NCBI RefSeq assembly: GCF_000421585.1
Contig: NZ_ATXH01000004.1
Span: forward strand, 1 to 55,925
From: Thermodesulfatator atlanticus DSM 21156
GTDB lineage: Bacteria > Desulfobacterota > Thermodesulfobacteria > Thermodesulfobacteriales > Thermodesulfatatoraceae
Direction: 5' to 3'
Length of the DNA: 55,925 bases
Under the pieces are notes generated by a model. The model searched no databases and was not told the origin of the DNA. It was given only the letters and a program-made list of their open reading frames with translations. Made by a program: the position numbers and the translations under genes. Shown here piece by piece: positions 1 to 7,787 of this stretch (position 1 is its first letter; each line of letters opens with the position of its first letter).

Positions 1-1
1 C

Positions 2-49
2 ACCGAAGGAAAAGGAACATGTTTTGAAATTTGGTTACCTTGTATTTAA
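2..49 (+). CDS. C-terminal fragment of a probable sensor histidine kinase (cut by window edge)
   Basis: Frame 2 is open from the window edge to a TAA at 47-49 and reads TEGKGTCFEIWLPCI. The pattern G-x-G-T-x-F-x-I-x-L-P is the usual last strand of a HATPase_c kinase domain, just after its G2 box. Only 15 residues are visible, so the family call rests on this short motif. No terminator hairpin is evident between it and the convergent gene that ends at 94. Confidence 0.45.
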   Translation, partial: TEGKGTCFEIWLPCI

Positions 50-93
50 GAGATCCTGGAACGGGCTTCAATTAAGGTATTCTGTAAAGTCTA

Positions 94-933
94 CTAAGAT
101 AAATCAGCCAAAAATTCCTTTACCGCCTTAAAAAAGAATTCTTCGTATTTTTGGCCCAGAAGTCTGCGCCCGAAAACAAAATTGATCTCGTTTAAAAGGG
201 GACCTCGGCGCTCATCTATTAAAAAATCTATGGCCGCAAGGTTTGTGCCGGTTTTTTCACAAAGAATCGCTGTTATTTGCAGGGCCTTTTCTTCTAAGTT
301 TGCGTCAGGGCACGGAATTTTTCTCCCCCCCTGGACAAGGTTCGTCCTGAAATCGTCTTCACACGCCCGCCAGAAGGGATAAAAGTTTTTTCCAAAAACA
401 ACTACGCGGAGATCATAAGGCGAAGCAATGTATTCTTGAATTAAAAACCCAAAAGAGCCTTCTCTTTCGCGGCATTTGATATAAGAAAGCCCATTATTGA
501 AATCTCTATCATCTCTTACGAGGAAAACGCCTCTTCCTTCGTGTTCGGCATCGCTCTTAAGCACGAAAGGAAACGCCGGCAAATCTATCTTAGCCGTAGC
601 AGGATGTGGTCCAAAGGCTGCGATTTTGGGGACATAGATAGTCTTAGGGCAAGGAAGCCCAAGGGCCTTAAAAAGTAGAAACTGCCCCCCTTTGCCTGGA
701 AACATGAAACGCACTCGGTAGTCAGGGAAAAGTAAAAGGCCGATATTTTGGGAGTAAAAGTAAAGCTCTTTGGTGAACACCTGCGGCCAGATGACAACCT
801 TTGCCTGGCCTAAGGCCGCCAAAACTTCTTCTGTTACCGCGGTGTGCGCCCAGAAATTAAAATCCCCTTTCACCAGGGGATGAAAAGAAACAATTGGCCC
901 GCAGGAATTAGTGCTTATATTTAATTCGCTCAA
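94..933 (-). CDS. ATP-grasp (RimK/glutathione synthetase-like) ligase
   Basis: A 279-residue protein with the layout of ATP-grasp carboxylate-amine ligases. About residues 120-140 carry FPFVLKSDAEHEGRGVFLV, the ATP-binding lysine followed by a glycine-rich loop. QEYIASPYDLRVVVFG (about 167-182) is the second ATP strand. LAAIDFLIDERRGPLLNEIN (about 232-251) ends in the E-x-N metal site. The start is TTG at 933, with GGAG six bases upstream; no in-frame ATG precedes the ATP-binding core. It diverges from the IPCT/DIPPS gene with only 24 bp between the two starts, so their promoters must overlap each other or coding sequence. The acceptor substrate is unknown. Confidence 0.7.
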   Translation of the reverse strand: MSELNISTNSCGPIVSFHPLVKGDFNFWAHTAVTEEVLAALGQAKVVIWPQVFTKELYFYSQNIGLLLFPDYRVRFMFPGKGGQFLLFKALGLPCPKTIYVPKIAAFGPHPATAKIDLPAFPFVLKSDAEHEGRGVFLVRDDRDFNNGLSYIKCREREGSFGFLIQEYIASPYDLRVVVFGKNFYPFWRACEDDFRTNLVQGGRKIPCPDANLEEKALQITAILCEKTGTNLAAIDFLIDERRGPLLNEINFVFGRRLLGQKYEEFFFKAVKEFLADLS

Positions 934-957
934 GGTTTACTCCGGGAGGGATCTTCT

Positions 958-2256
958 ATGCAAGGGGTAATACTTGCCGCTGGCCTTGGCACAAGGCTCA
1001 GGCCCTATACGAAAAACTATCCCAAGCCACTGCTCAAAGTGGCTGGCAGGGAAATCCTTTTCCGTCATATTTATCTCCTAAACCAGGAAGGAATCCAAGA
1101 TTTCATAATAATTATAAACCCAGCCCACCGAAAATATTACGAAGAATTTGCTCAAAAAAACAAGCAGTTCAACATTATTCTGGTTGAAAACCCTATCCCA
1201 GAACGGGGAAACGGCTACTCATTTTATCTTGCCAAAAATTATGTTTCAGGACGTTTTGTGCTTACCATGGGAGATCACATATACGAACCCGCTTTTATAA
1301 AACATGCCATTAAAAAAAGGGGCCTTATAGTTGACGAAAAAGGGCTTTTCATAAATCCAGAAGAAGCTACCAAGGCCCTTTGCCAAAACGGACGCGTTAT
1401 ATCTCTTGGGAAAGACCTTACTAATTTTACTGGCTTTGACACAGGCTTTTTCATCCTGGAAAAAGACGTTTTTACCGCCGCAGAAAAGCTCATTGACCAC
1501 AAAGAAGAGATTTCTCTTTCTGAAATAATGTGTCAGGCAAAAATTCCCTGCAGCATCCTTTCCGGCTTTTTCTGGATGGACGTGGACACCCCTGAGGACT
1601 TAAAGCGCGCCACCGAAGAGTTAATTCGCCTTGCTCCAAAGGGTGCTGGCGACGGATTTATCTCCCGTCATCTTAATCGCAAAGTTTCTACCTGGGTTAG
1701 CGCAAAGGTATGCCATTTTCTTACCCCCAATCAGGCCACGGTGCTAACCACACTGCTTGGTATTTTCGCCGCAGCTATGCTCTTTGTAAGCCCACGGTGG
1801 GCAGCCTTTCTTTACCAGTTAAGCTCCATGCTCGATGGGATGGATGGTGAAATAGCCCGAGCTTCTTTGCGCACAAGCCCCTTTGGTGGCTGGCTTGACT
1901 CTGTACTTGATCGTTTTGTGGATTTTTTCTTTCTTGCCGGGCTCTTTTTGATATGGCAACCAGAACCCTTGTGGGACAAAGCCTTTGGGCTCATGGCAAT
2001 TTTTGGCTCTTTTATGGTGAGCTACGTTGCCGAACGCTACAAGGGGGCCTTTGGAAGAGATATTTACCAGGACATCCCCTTTTTACGCAATCTACCAGGG
2101 AAACGAGACGAAAGGGTCTTTTTTATCATGGTAATGGTATTTCTAGGGCTTATACGGGAATTATTCTGGATTTTAGCGATAGTTTGCAATTTAAGGGTGG
2201 CTATTACTCTTATTTTGGTAGCACGCCGAAGTTTCAAACCTAAAGGGCAAGCCTGA
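958..2256 (+). CDS. Bifunctional inositol-1-phosphate cytidylyltransferase / di-myo-inositol phosphate phosphate synthase
   Basis: A 432-residue fusion. Residues 1 to about 225 form a sugar-nucleotidyltransferase domain (GVILAAGLGTRLRPY near the N-terminus, GDHIYEP near residue 104). Residues about 235-432 form a multi-pass CDP-alcohol phosphatidyltransferase. Its signature D296-G297-x2-A300-R301-x8-G310-x3-D314-x3-D318 is complete. This is the IPCT/DIPPS arrangement of hyperthermophiles: CTP and inositol-1-phosphate give CDP-inositol, which is joined to a second inositol-1-phosphate to make phosphorylated di-myo-inositol phosphate, a heat-protective solute. A strong GGGAGGGATC site precedes the ATG. 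Inositol-1-phosphate synthase and the final phosphatase are not in this window. Another CDP-alcohol product is the main alternative. Confidence 0.8.
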   Translation: MQGVILAAGLGTRLRPYTKNYPKPLLKVAGREILFRHIYLLNQEGIQDFIIIINPAHRKYYEEFAQKNKQFNIILVENPIPERGNGYSFYLAKNYVSGRFVLTMGDHIYEPAFIKHAIKKRGLIVDEKGLFINPEEATKALCQNGRVISLGKDLTNFTGFDTGFFILEKDVFTAAEKLIDHKEEISLSEIMCQAKIPCSILSGFFWMDVDTPEDLKRATEELIRLAPKGAGDGFISRHLNRKVSTWVSAKVCHFLTPNQATVLTTLLGIFAAAMLFVSPRWAAFLYQLSSMLDGMDGEIARASLRTSPFGGWLDSVLDRFVDFFFLAGLFLIWQPEPLWDKAFGLMAIFGSFMVSYVAERYKGAFGRDIYQDIPFLRNLPGKRDERVFFIMVMVFLGLIRELFWILAIVCNLRVAITLILVARRSFKPKGQA

Positions 2257-3052
2257 TGGCAGCCCAGCCTTCTTCGGTTCTTTTATCACGCAAAGTTGCT
2301 TGAGGAAAAAGAGACATTACTTCTTCAATTTGGCCTTCGGTAAAGCCGGAAAGGATCATCTCTCCGCCTGGGGCAAGGAGCTCGGGAAAATCCTTGCCAA
2401 TAGTCAAAATCGTTCCAATGGTTAAGTTGGCGAGCAAAAGATCAAAGCATTTGGGTTTCACAGCGTCAAAGGAGCCACACATGACAAGGATTTTTTTGCT
2501 ATAGCCATTTGCAAATACATTGGCCTTGGCCTCAAGGCACGCCCGCCAGTCAATATCTGCGGCAATTATCTTTTGCGCCCCAAGCTTTGCGGCACAAAGG
2601 GCAAGCACGCCGCTTCCTGTGCCGAGATCAAAAACACGAGGCATTTGCCTTTCCTTCAAGACTTCGTTAAGAAGAACAATTGAAAGAGAGGTGGTGGGGT
2701 GAAAACCACTTCCAAAAGAAAGATCCGCCCTGATAATAAGATCTCCTTTGCCTGGGACGACGTCTTTTCCCGGGGAAACAACCGCTATCTCAGGCGTATA
2801 GATAATCCGGTAACCAGAGATAGGTCCAGGAGAGGGATAAAGACCTGTTTCCTGAATATCTGCTTGAGGGGCAAAATCAAGTATCTCGCGCAGGGTCTTG
2901 TTAATATCTTCTGTTTGAAAAACAAGAACCGTCTTGTCTTCGTCTTCATATACACCAAGCAGAGTATCTGTAACAAATTGTTTCCAGTTGATTTGGGTGT
3001 CACGAGAGACTTTTACGTGGAGAAAATTTTTTTGTGAAGGCTTAAATTCCAT
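2240..3052 (-). CDS. prmA: Ribosomal protein L11 methyltransferase
   Basis: PrmA trimethylates ribosomal protein L11 using S-adenosylmethionine. The C-terminal half carries the SAM-binding motif VFDLGTGSGVLALCAAKLGA followed by AADID, and the later LLLANLT motif matches the class I methyltransferase N-x-P-like position. The N-terminal substrate-recognition domain is short, as usual. I place the start at the ATG ending at 3052, just after the dtd stop; an upstream TTG at 3076 would overlap dtd by 23 nt. The gene is convergent with the IPCT/DIPPS fusion, and their 3' ends overlap by 17 nt. It is probably cotranscribed with dtd. Confidence 0.85.
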   Translation of the reverse strand: MEFKPSQKNFLHVKVSRDTQINWKQFVTDTLLGVYEDEDKTVLVFQTEDINKTLREILDFAPQADIQETGLYPSPGPISGYRIIYTPEIAVVSPGKDVVPGKGDLIIRADLSFGSGFHPTTSLSIVLLNEVLKERQMPRVFDLGTGSGVLALCAAKLGAQKIIAADIDWRACLEAKANVFANGYSKKILVMCGSFDAVKPKCFDLLLANLTIGTILTIGKDFPELLAPGGEMILSGFTEGQIEEVMSLFPQATLRDKRTEEGWAAIRLAL

Positions 3053-3053
3053 C

Positions 3054-3503
3054 TCAAAATACCTTTTTGCTGTCAAGCAGAAGCGTTACCGGGCCGTCAT
3101 TTATCAGCGATATTTCCATCATAGCGCGAAATTTGCCCGTTTTAACCGGAATGCCGTAAGACATGAGTTCTTCGGCAAGTTCTAGGTATAGTTTTTCTGC
3201 CTGCTCAGGAAGAGCGGCCTTATCAAAAGAGGGCCGATTTCCTTTGCGGCAATCACCATAAAGCGTGAAGTTTGAAACCAAAAGCACCTCGCCTTCTACA
3301 TCCTTCAAGGAAAGATTCAGCTTACCAGCTTGGTCTTCAAAAACCCGAAGCCCTACAATCTTTCGTGCCAAATAGCTTACGTCTTTGGTAGTGTCTTCTT
3401 TTGAGACCCCGAGCAAAACAAGAAAACCCTGCCCGATTCTGGAGATCTCCTCACCATTTACTGAAACTGCGGCTTCTTTGACACGCTGGATGACTGCTCG
3501 CAT
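3054..3503 (-). CDS. dtd: D-aminoacyl-tRNA deacylase
   Basis: Starts [15 protein letters not shown], the signature of DTD, which hydrolyses D-amino acids mischarged onto tRNA. It has the conserved SNFTLYGD motif (catalytic Thr region, about residue 80), RPSFDKAA, and the C-terminal GPVTLLLDS close to the cross-subunit Gly-Pro motif. The length of 149 residues is typical. An in-frame TTG just before the ATG is a less likely start. The gene sits directly upstream of prmA in the same operon and diverges from the DUF72 gene with a 57-bp gap. Confidence 0.93.
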   Translation of the reverse strand: MRAVIQRVKEAAVSVNGEEISRIGQGFLVLLGVSKEDTTKDVSYLARKIVGLRVFEDQAGKLNLSLKDVEGEVLLVSNFTLYGDCRKGNRPSFDKAALPEQAEKLYLELAEELMSYGIPVKTGKFRAMMEISLINDGPVTLLLDSKKVF

Positions 3504-3560
3504 CAACGACTTATCTTAACCAAATAAAAGGGACAGGCAAATTACAGGAGGGTCAAATTT

Positions 3561-4328
3561 ATGAAAAAAATCTACGTGGGTACGTGTGGACAGGTAATAA
3601 GTTTGAAAAAATTTTTCGATCACTACTCTGCCCTGGAAATAAACGCGACTTTTTATCGTTTCCCTTCTCAAAAACAAATTAGGAATTGGAAAACTCATTT
3701 AAAGGCTGGCAAAGAAAAGGGAGCATATCTTTCATTAAAAGCCCATCAGATATTTACGCACCCTTTGCGCTCTCCCACCTGGAAACGTTCAGAATTCAAA
3801 TTAGAAGATCTAAAAAAAGAAAAGGATAAAATTGGTTGCCTCAAATTAAATGAACTCACCCTTACCTTTCTTGAAAGAACAAAAGAACTCTGCACAGAAC
3901 TTGGTATAGACTTTGTCCTATTTCAGCTACCTTCTTTTTGTCGTGAGGAAAAAGAGCATTTCGCCAATTTTTTGGCAAAGGCCCGCGATGTTTTGCCCGC
4001 AAGGATTGGCCTTGAAATTCGTTGGCAAGACCAAAGACTACTTGAAGACTTGTGGCAAAACATCCAAATCGTCCCTGTGTTTGATCCGTTCCTCGCAAAC
4101 GATTTGCGGGAATCATTTTTCCCTAAGCTTTCTTTTCTTTATCTCAGACTACACGGGAAAAAAGACAAGACCGGTAAAATAAACTACAAACACCGCTACT
4201 CTGATGAAGAACTCCTGAAACTCAAAGACTGGGTTTTTGCGGCCAAAGCACAAAAGATATGCCTTCTTTTCAACAACGTTTATATGAGAGACGATGCCTT
4301 ACGTTTCCGCAAGATAATCGAGGATTAG
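3561..4328 (+). CDS. DUF72 (YecE-like) family protein
   Basis: A 255-residue protein that opens with MKKIYVGTCG and follows the DUF72 TIM-barrel pattern: an early LEINATFYRFP strand, KAHQIFTHPLR, FVLFQLPSFC, IGLEIR and near the end YLRLHGK with KICLLFNNVYM. The family is widespread in bacteria and archaea and its biochemical role is not settled. GGAGGGTC precedes the ATG. The stop codon lies directly against the CCA end of the convergent tRNA-Gly, so the gene and the tRNA share no spacer. Confidence 0.8.
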   Translation: MKKIYVGTCGQVISLKKFFDHYSALEINATFYRFPSQKQIRNWKTHLKAGKEKGAYLSLKAHQIFTHPLRSPTWKRSEFKLEDLKKEKDKIGCLKLNELTLTFLERTKELCTELGIDFVLFQLPSFCREEKEHFANFLAKARDVLPARIGLEIRWQDQRLLEDLWQNIQIVPVFDPFLANDLRESFFPKLSFLYLRLHGKKDKTGKINYKHRYSDEELLKLKDWVFAAKAQKICLLFNNVYMRDDALRFRKIIED

Positions 4329-4404
4329 TGGAGCGGGAGACGGGACTTGAACCCGCGACATCCACCTTGGCAAGGTGGCGCTCTACCAACTGAGCTACTC
4401 CCGC
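4329..4404 (-). tRNA. tRNA-Gly(GCC), CCA encoded
   Basis: The minus strand reads GCGGGAGTAGCTCAGTTGGT at the 5' end, a 7-bp acceptor stem GCGGGAG/CTCCCGC, and an anticodon stem-loop with loop TTGCCAA giving anticodon GCC. The T-arm carries the GTTCAAGTC loop. The discriminator is U, and CCA is encoded at 4331-4329. All four helices form without gaps. A good promoter lies upstream at 4417-4445. Confidence 0.97.
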
Positions 4405-4416
4405 ATGCGCTTTAAT

Positions 4417-4445
4417 TAAATAACGAGCTAATTTATTACTGTCAA
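4417..4445 (-). promoter_or_regulatory. Sigma-70 type promoter for tRNA-Gly
   Basis: The minus strand has a perfect -35 TTGACA (4445-4440), a 17-bp spacer and TATTTA (4422-4417) as -10. The tRNA 5' end is 12 bases further on, as expected for a short leader. Confidence 0.7.
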
Positions 4446-4522
4446 GCCCTTTTTTGGTTAGTGTCTTATTCTTCCGAAATCGTCAGTATAATATCGGATA
4501 AAAAAATGCTCCCAGCAATAGA

Positions 4523-4546
4523 AAACAAAGGGCGGAAAAACCGCCC
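4523..4546 (-). terminator. Rho-independent terminator of the por operon
   Basis: On the minus strand, a GGGCGG-TTTTT-CCGCCC hairpin is followed by TTTGTTTTC. It begins 12 bases after the porB stop codon. Confidence 0.85.
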
Positions 4547-4557
4547 TCTGTTAGTAG

Positions 4558-5496
4558 CTAAAGCTCAGCAAGCTTCAAAAGCCTTTCGTAATCAGCGTCA
4601 ACTTTTCTTTGAATCTCCGCAATAATCTCAGGGGTTAGGTGTCTGAAACGGCGCTGGGCCTTTAGATACTCCTCTACCGGCTTAGGTTTGGTAATCTTGC
4701 GCGTAATGTAGTATTTTCCTTCGATCACCTCATAAAGAGGGAATATCTTGGTATCTACTGCAAGACGTGCAAGTTTGATGGAATCTTCGCCGCGAGTACC
4801 CCAGCCAGTTGGACACGGAGAATAAATATGCACATAAGCGGGGCCTTTTACCAGCGCAGCTTTTTTGACCTTATTCATGAGGTCAAGGAAAAAGGCCGGA
4901 CTAGCCGTAGCAACATAGGGAATACCGTGCGCCACCGCTATCTGAGGGACGTTCTTTTTCCAAGTCATCTGGCCAAAACTTCTTTCTCCTGGAGGGCTGG
5001 TGGTGGTCATAGCGCCAAAGGGAGTACAACTTGAGCGCTGGACTCCTGTGTTCATATAAGCTTCGTTGTCAAGGCAGATATAAACGAAATCATGACCGCG
5101 TTCTAGGGCTCCAGAAAGCGCCTGAAGCCCAATATCTGCGGTGCCCCCGTCACCTGCCACCGCGATGACGTCTACATGGCGGCTCTTTGGAAAACGCCCG
5201 CGGCGTTTGAGGACCTTTAAAGCCGCTTCTACCCCGGAGGCAACTGCGGCCGTGTTTTCAAAGGCAATATGTATCCACGGGACGCGCCAAGAAGTATGAG
5301 GAAAAGGAGAAGTGACGATCTCCATACAACCAGTGGCATTGCAGACTATGACGTCTGTGCCTAAGGCCTTCATGGCCATACGCAAGGCCAAAATCTCACC
5401 ACATCCCTGACAAGCCCTGTGTCCTGGAGCAATAGGCTCCACCTCAGGCAAATTTTTAATAGAGAAACCTTTGAATTTTGTGAATTCTGGTATCAT
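4558..5496 (-). CDS. porB: Pyruvate:ferredoxin oxidoreductase, beta subunit
   Basis: The TPP-binding subunit of the four-part pyruvate synthase, which interconverts pyruvate + CoA and acetyl-CoA + CO2 with ferredoxin. CQGCGE (about residues 29-34) gives two cysteines of the proximal [4Fe-4S] cluster; further cysteines occur at NATGCME and YSPCPTG. The TPP/Mg motif begins GDGGTADIG near residue 117 and ends with LDNEAYMNTG. At 312 residues it matches the family. It overlaps porA by 4 nt (ATGA) and is the last gene of the operon, with a terminator directly after it. Confidence 0.93.
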   Translation of the reverse strand: MIPEFTKFKGFSIKNLPEVEPIAPGHRACQGCGEILALRMAMKALGTDVIVCNATGCMEIVTSPFPHTSWRVPWIHIAFENTAAVASGVEAALKVLKRRGRFPKSRHVDVIAVAGDGGTADIGLQALSGALERGHDFVYICLDNEAYMNTGVQRSSCTPFGAMTTTSPPGERSFGQMTWKKNVPQIAVAHGIPYVATASPAFFLDLMNKVKKAALVKGPAYVHIYSPCPTGWGTRGEDSIKLARLAVDTKIFPLYEVIEGKYYITRKITKPKPVEEYLKAQRRFRHLTPEIIAEIQRKVDADYERLLKLAEL

Positions 5497-6671
5497 GATT
5501 CCCGCACCCCTATCATTTCGTAAGCTTCTTTAGGCCGCTTTTTCATATAAAAAGCGGCTCTTTCGGCCATTTCTTCAAAATCCTCAACCGTGACATCGCG
5601 GCCACCAAGGCCTGCAATGAAGTTAACTACCCGGGGACGCCTGGCAGCATTATAAAGGGCGCCTTTGACTTCCGTGCCAACTGGGCCACCCACTGCGCCA
5701 GGAGTAAGCGCTCGGTCAATAACTCCTAATACTTTGACCCCAGATACAGCCTTGCGAAATTCCTGCACAGGAAACGGCCGCCAAAGCCTTATGCGCACCA
5801 GCCCAACCTTCTTGCCTTCATCGCGCATCTTATCAATAGCTGTCATAGCAGTTTCAGCAAGGCTACCCATTATCAAAAGGGCAACTTCAGCATCTTCCAT
5901 GCGATATGTCTCTACGGCATTATATTCCCGGCCAAAACGATTGGCCCAATCCTTCCACACCCGCTTAATCACCCGCGGAGTGTTTTTAAAGGCTTCGTCC
6001 TGAGCTTTTTTGGCTTCAAAATAAATTTCAGGGATCCCCACAGGACCCATGGAGATAGGTTTCCGTGGATCAAGCTTATACTTGGGTTTAAAGGGTGGCA
6101 AAAAGGCGTCTACTTCTTCCTGGTCCGGCAAGATTATTGGCTCAATCACGTGAGAGAGGGTAAAGCCGTCAATGTTCACAATCATGGGAAACATCACGTT
6201 GCGGTCTTCAGCTATACGGAAGGCCTGGATGGTTAAATCAACAGCTTCCTGACCGTTTTCGGCAAAGACCTGGATCCAGCCGATATCCCGCTCAGCCATG
6301 ATGTCACTGTGGTCATTCCAGATGCTAATGGGCGCAGAAAGGGCTCTGTTAGCTACCACCATTACCACAGGGAGCCTTAAGGCTGAGGTGATAAAAAGAA
6401 TCTCGTGCATCAAGGCAAGCCCTTGAGCCGCGGTAGAGGTAAAGGTGCGTGCTCCTGTGGCCACAGCCCCTGTCGCCGCACTGATCGCAGAATGCTCGGA
6501 TTCAACGGTGATATATTCAGCATCAAGCTCGCCACTGGCAACTAATTCGCTTAGGTGCTCTACGATATGGGTCTGCGGGGTAATGGGGTATGCAGCGATA
6601 ACTTCTGCCCGCGCCAGTTTAACGGCGTCGGCAATGGCAATGGAAACTTCTTTGGCTATCTTTTTTGACAT
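5493..6671 (-). CDS. porA: Pyruvate:ferredoxin oxidoreductase, alpha subunit
   Basis: A 392-residue alpha subunit. It contributes the pyrimidine-binding half of the TPP site (AYPITPQTHIVEHL, about residues 23-37, and ESEHSAISAATGA near 57). The middle and C-terminal parts (VALLIMGSLAETA, KVGLVRIRLWRPFP) match domain II of the PFOR alpha chain. It sits between porD (3 bp gap) and porB (4 bp overlap), which implies translational coupling. Related 2-oxoacid oxidoreductases (VOR, KOR) share these motifs; the CDAB order and separate small subunits fit pyruvate as substrate. Confidence 0.92.
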   Translation of the reverse strand: MSKKIAKEVSIAIADAVKLARAEVIAAYPITPQTHIVEHLSELVASGELDAEYITVESEHSAISAATGAVATGARTFTSTAAQGLALMHEILFITSALRLPVVMVVANRALSAPISIWNDHSDIMAERDIGWIQVFAENGQEAVDLTIQAFRIAEDRNVMFPMIVNIDGFTLSHVIEPIILPDQEEVDAFLPPFKPKYKLDPRKPISMGPVGIPEIYFEAKKAQDEAFKNTPRVIKRVWKDWANRFGREYNAVETYRMEDAEVALLIMGSLAETAMTAIDKMRDEGKKVGLVRIRLWRPFPVQEFRKAVSGVKVLGVIDRALTPGAVGGPVGTEVKGALYNAARRPRVVNFIAGLGGRDVTVEDFEEMAERAAFYMKKRPKEAYEMIGVRES

Positions 6672-6674
6672 AAC

Positions 6675-6971
6675 TTATACCTCCTCCATAACCATGCTAA
6701 TGGCATTCTTCGGACAGGTGGCCATGCATATCCCGCAGCCCTTACAATAATAAAGGTTTACCAGATAGTAGCCTTCCTCATCGCGCTGGTCATAACACAT
6801 ATCGGGACACATAATGTAGCAGGTACCACATTTGACACATTTTTCTTTATCAAGCACTGGCCTCATAGAACGCCAGTTCCCTGTTTTAAACTCTGCACTA
6901 TTACCAGGCTCTAAAATATAGAGCCCAAAAGGAACCTCTTTCCAGGGCATCATTCCTTGGTCTTTACCCAT
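6675..6971 (-). CDS. porD: Pyruvate:ferredoxin oxidoreductase, delta subunit (2x[4Fe-4S] ferredoxin)
   Basis: A 98-residue iron-sulfur subunit with two canonical cluster motifs: C45-x2-C48-x2-C51-x3-C55-P and C76-x2-C79-x2-C82-x3-C86-P. It passes electrons from the TPP site to external ferredoxin. A ~40-residue N-terminal extension (with WKEVPFGLYILEPG) is typical of PorD and VorD. It lies between porC and porA in the operon. Confidence 0.93.
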   Translation of the reverse strand: MGKDQGMMPWKEVPFGLYILEPGNSAEFKTGNWRSMRPVLDKEKCVKCGTCYIMCPDMCYDQRDEEGYYLVNLYYCKGCGICMATCPKNAISMVMEEV

Positions 6972-6981
6972 CTCTTACTCC

Positions 6982-7533
6982 TTATGTGTAAAGTTTTGTC
7001 TCTTTAATGGCTCTGGCCATAGCTGCTTTATTCTTCTCTGCTAACCGACCAAAACGGTGCTCAAGGGCTTCTTCTAAAAATTTTTGGTCAACTAAGTGGG
7101 TTGCCTTAAGAAAGGCCCCTAACATGGTGGTATTGGTAATAGGAAGGCCAAGCTCTTCCATAGCAATCTTTGTGGCATCAACCACGGCGAGTTTTCCTTG
7201 GTAACCGCCCAAAATCTCGCGCAATTCTTTTTCGTCTTTATGCGAATTCAAGATAACCCAGCCATTTTCTTTCAATCCATCAGTAACATTGACAATAGTT
7301 GGAAGAGACGGATCAAGGACTACTACAATATCTGGCGTATAAACTTTTTCGCGGGTGTGAATGCGCTCTTCACTAACCCGAACAAACGCCATTACCGGAG
7401 CACCACGACGCTCCGGACCAAAACTAGGAAAGGCCTGGGCGTATTTGTCCTGGTTAATGGCAGAAATGGCAATTAATTCTGCCGAAGTGACGGCACCCTG
7501 ACCTCCTCGACCATGAAGCCTGACTTCGATCAT
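6982..7533 (-). CDS. porC: Pyruvate:ferredoxin oxidoreductase, gamma subunit
   Basis: A 183-residue gamma subunit and the first gene of porCDAB. The N-terminus MIEVRLHGRGGQGAVTSAEL is the family signature, a CoA-binding Rossmann-like domain; FPSFGPERRGAPV follows near residue 40. AAGGAGAGAGCCC stands directly before the ATG. The leader upstream contains a perfect palindrome (7568-7581) and, further away, a repeat copy. Confidence 0.93.
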   Translation of the reverse strand: MIEVRLHGRGGQGAVTSAELIAISAINQDKYAQAFPSFGPERRGAPVMAFVRVSEERIHTREKVYTPDIVVVLDPSLPTIVNVTDGLKENGWVILNSHKDEKELREILGGYQGKLAVVDATKIAMEELGLPITNTTMLGAFLKATHLVDQKFLEEALEHRFGRLAEKNKAAMARAIKETKLYT

Positions 7534-7567
7534 GGGCTCTCTCCTTAAAAGCGTTCTAAGATGGGAA

Positions 7568-7581
7568 TTGTGTTAACACAA
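7568..7581. promoter_or_regulatory. 14-bp palindrome in the por operon leader, possible operator
   Basis: TTGTGTTAACACAA is a perfect inverted repeat 35 bp before the porC start. A TTGACC (7605-7600 on the minus strand) could be a -35 whose -10 region would fall on the palindrome with a 17-bp spacer, though that -10 (TAACAC) is weak. Placement suggests a repressor or redox-regulator site. It is shorter than the usual 18-bp Rex site and lacks Rex spacing, so the regulator is unknown. Confidence 0.4.
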
Positions 7582-7640
7582 CTTAACTCTATGGTCAACA
7601 AAGTTGAACAAAAAAATCATACTTTTAGGGTATTATTAGC

Positions 7641-7730
7641 GCCTTTTGCAAAAGGCTGAGATCAGTGTTCCAAGCAAGGGATCCCGGAAAAATCCTTCGC
7701 TACCCCGTTATCGGAAAAATTCTTCCAGAA
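7641..7730 (+). repeat. Degenerate copy (R1) of the palindromic intergenic repeat family
   Basis: Begins with a 16-bp perfect palindrome GCCTTTTGCAAAAGGC (7641-7656), then GAGATCAGTG (7658-7667), CAAGCAA and GGGATCCC. The order TTTTGCAAAA, GAGATCAGTG, CAAGCAA, GGATCC is shared with copies near 32.15 kb (same strand) and 38.78 kb (opposite strand). The second half is diverged and does not form the full hairpin. The right boundary is approximate. Confidence 0.6.
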
Positions 7731-7787
7731 TGACTGCCCACTTAAAGAATTTGGCTCAAATTACGATACGCCTTTAAGGGTGGCGAA

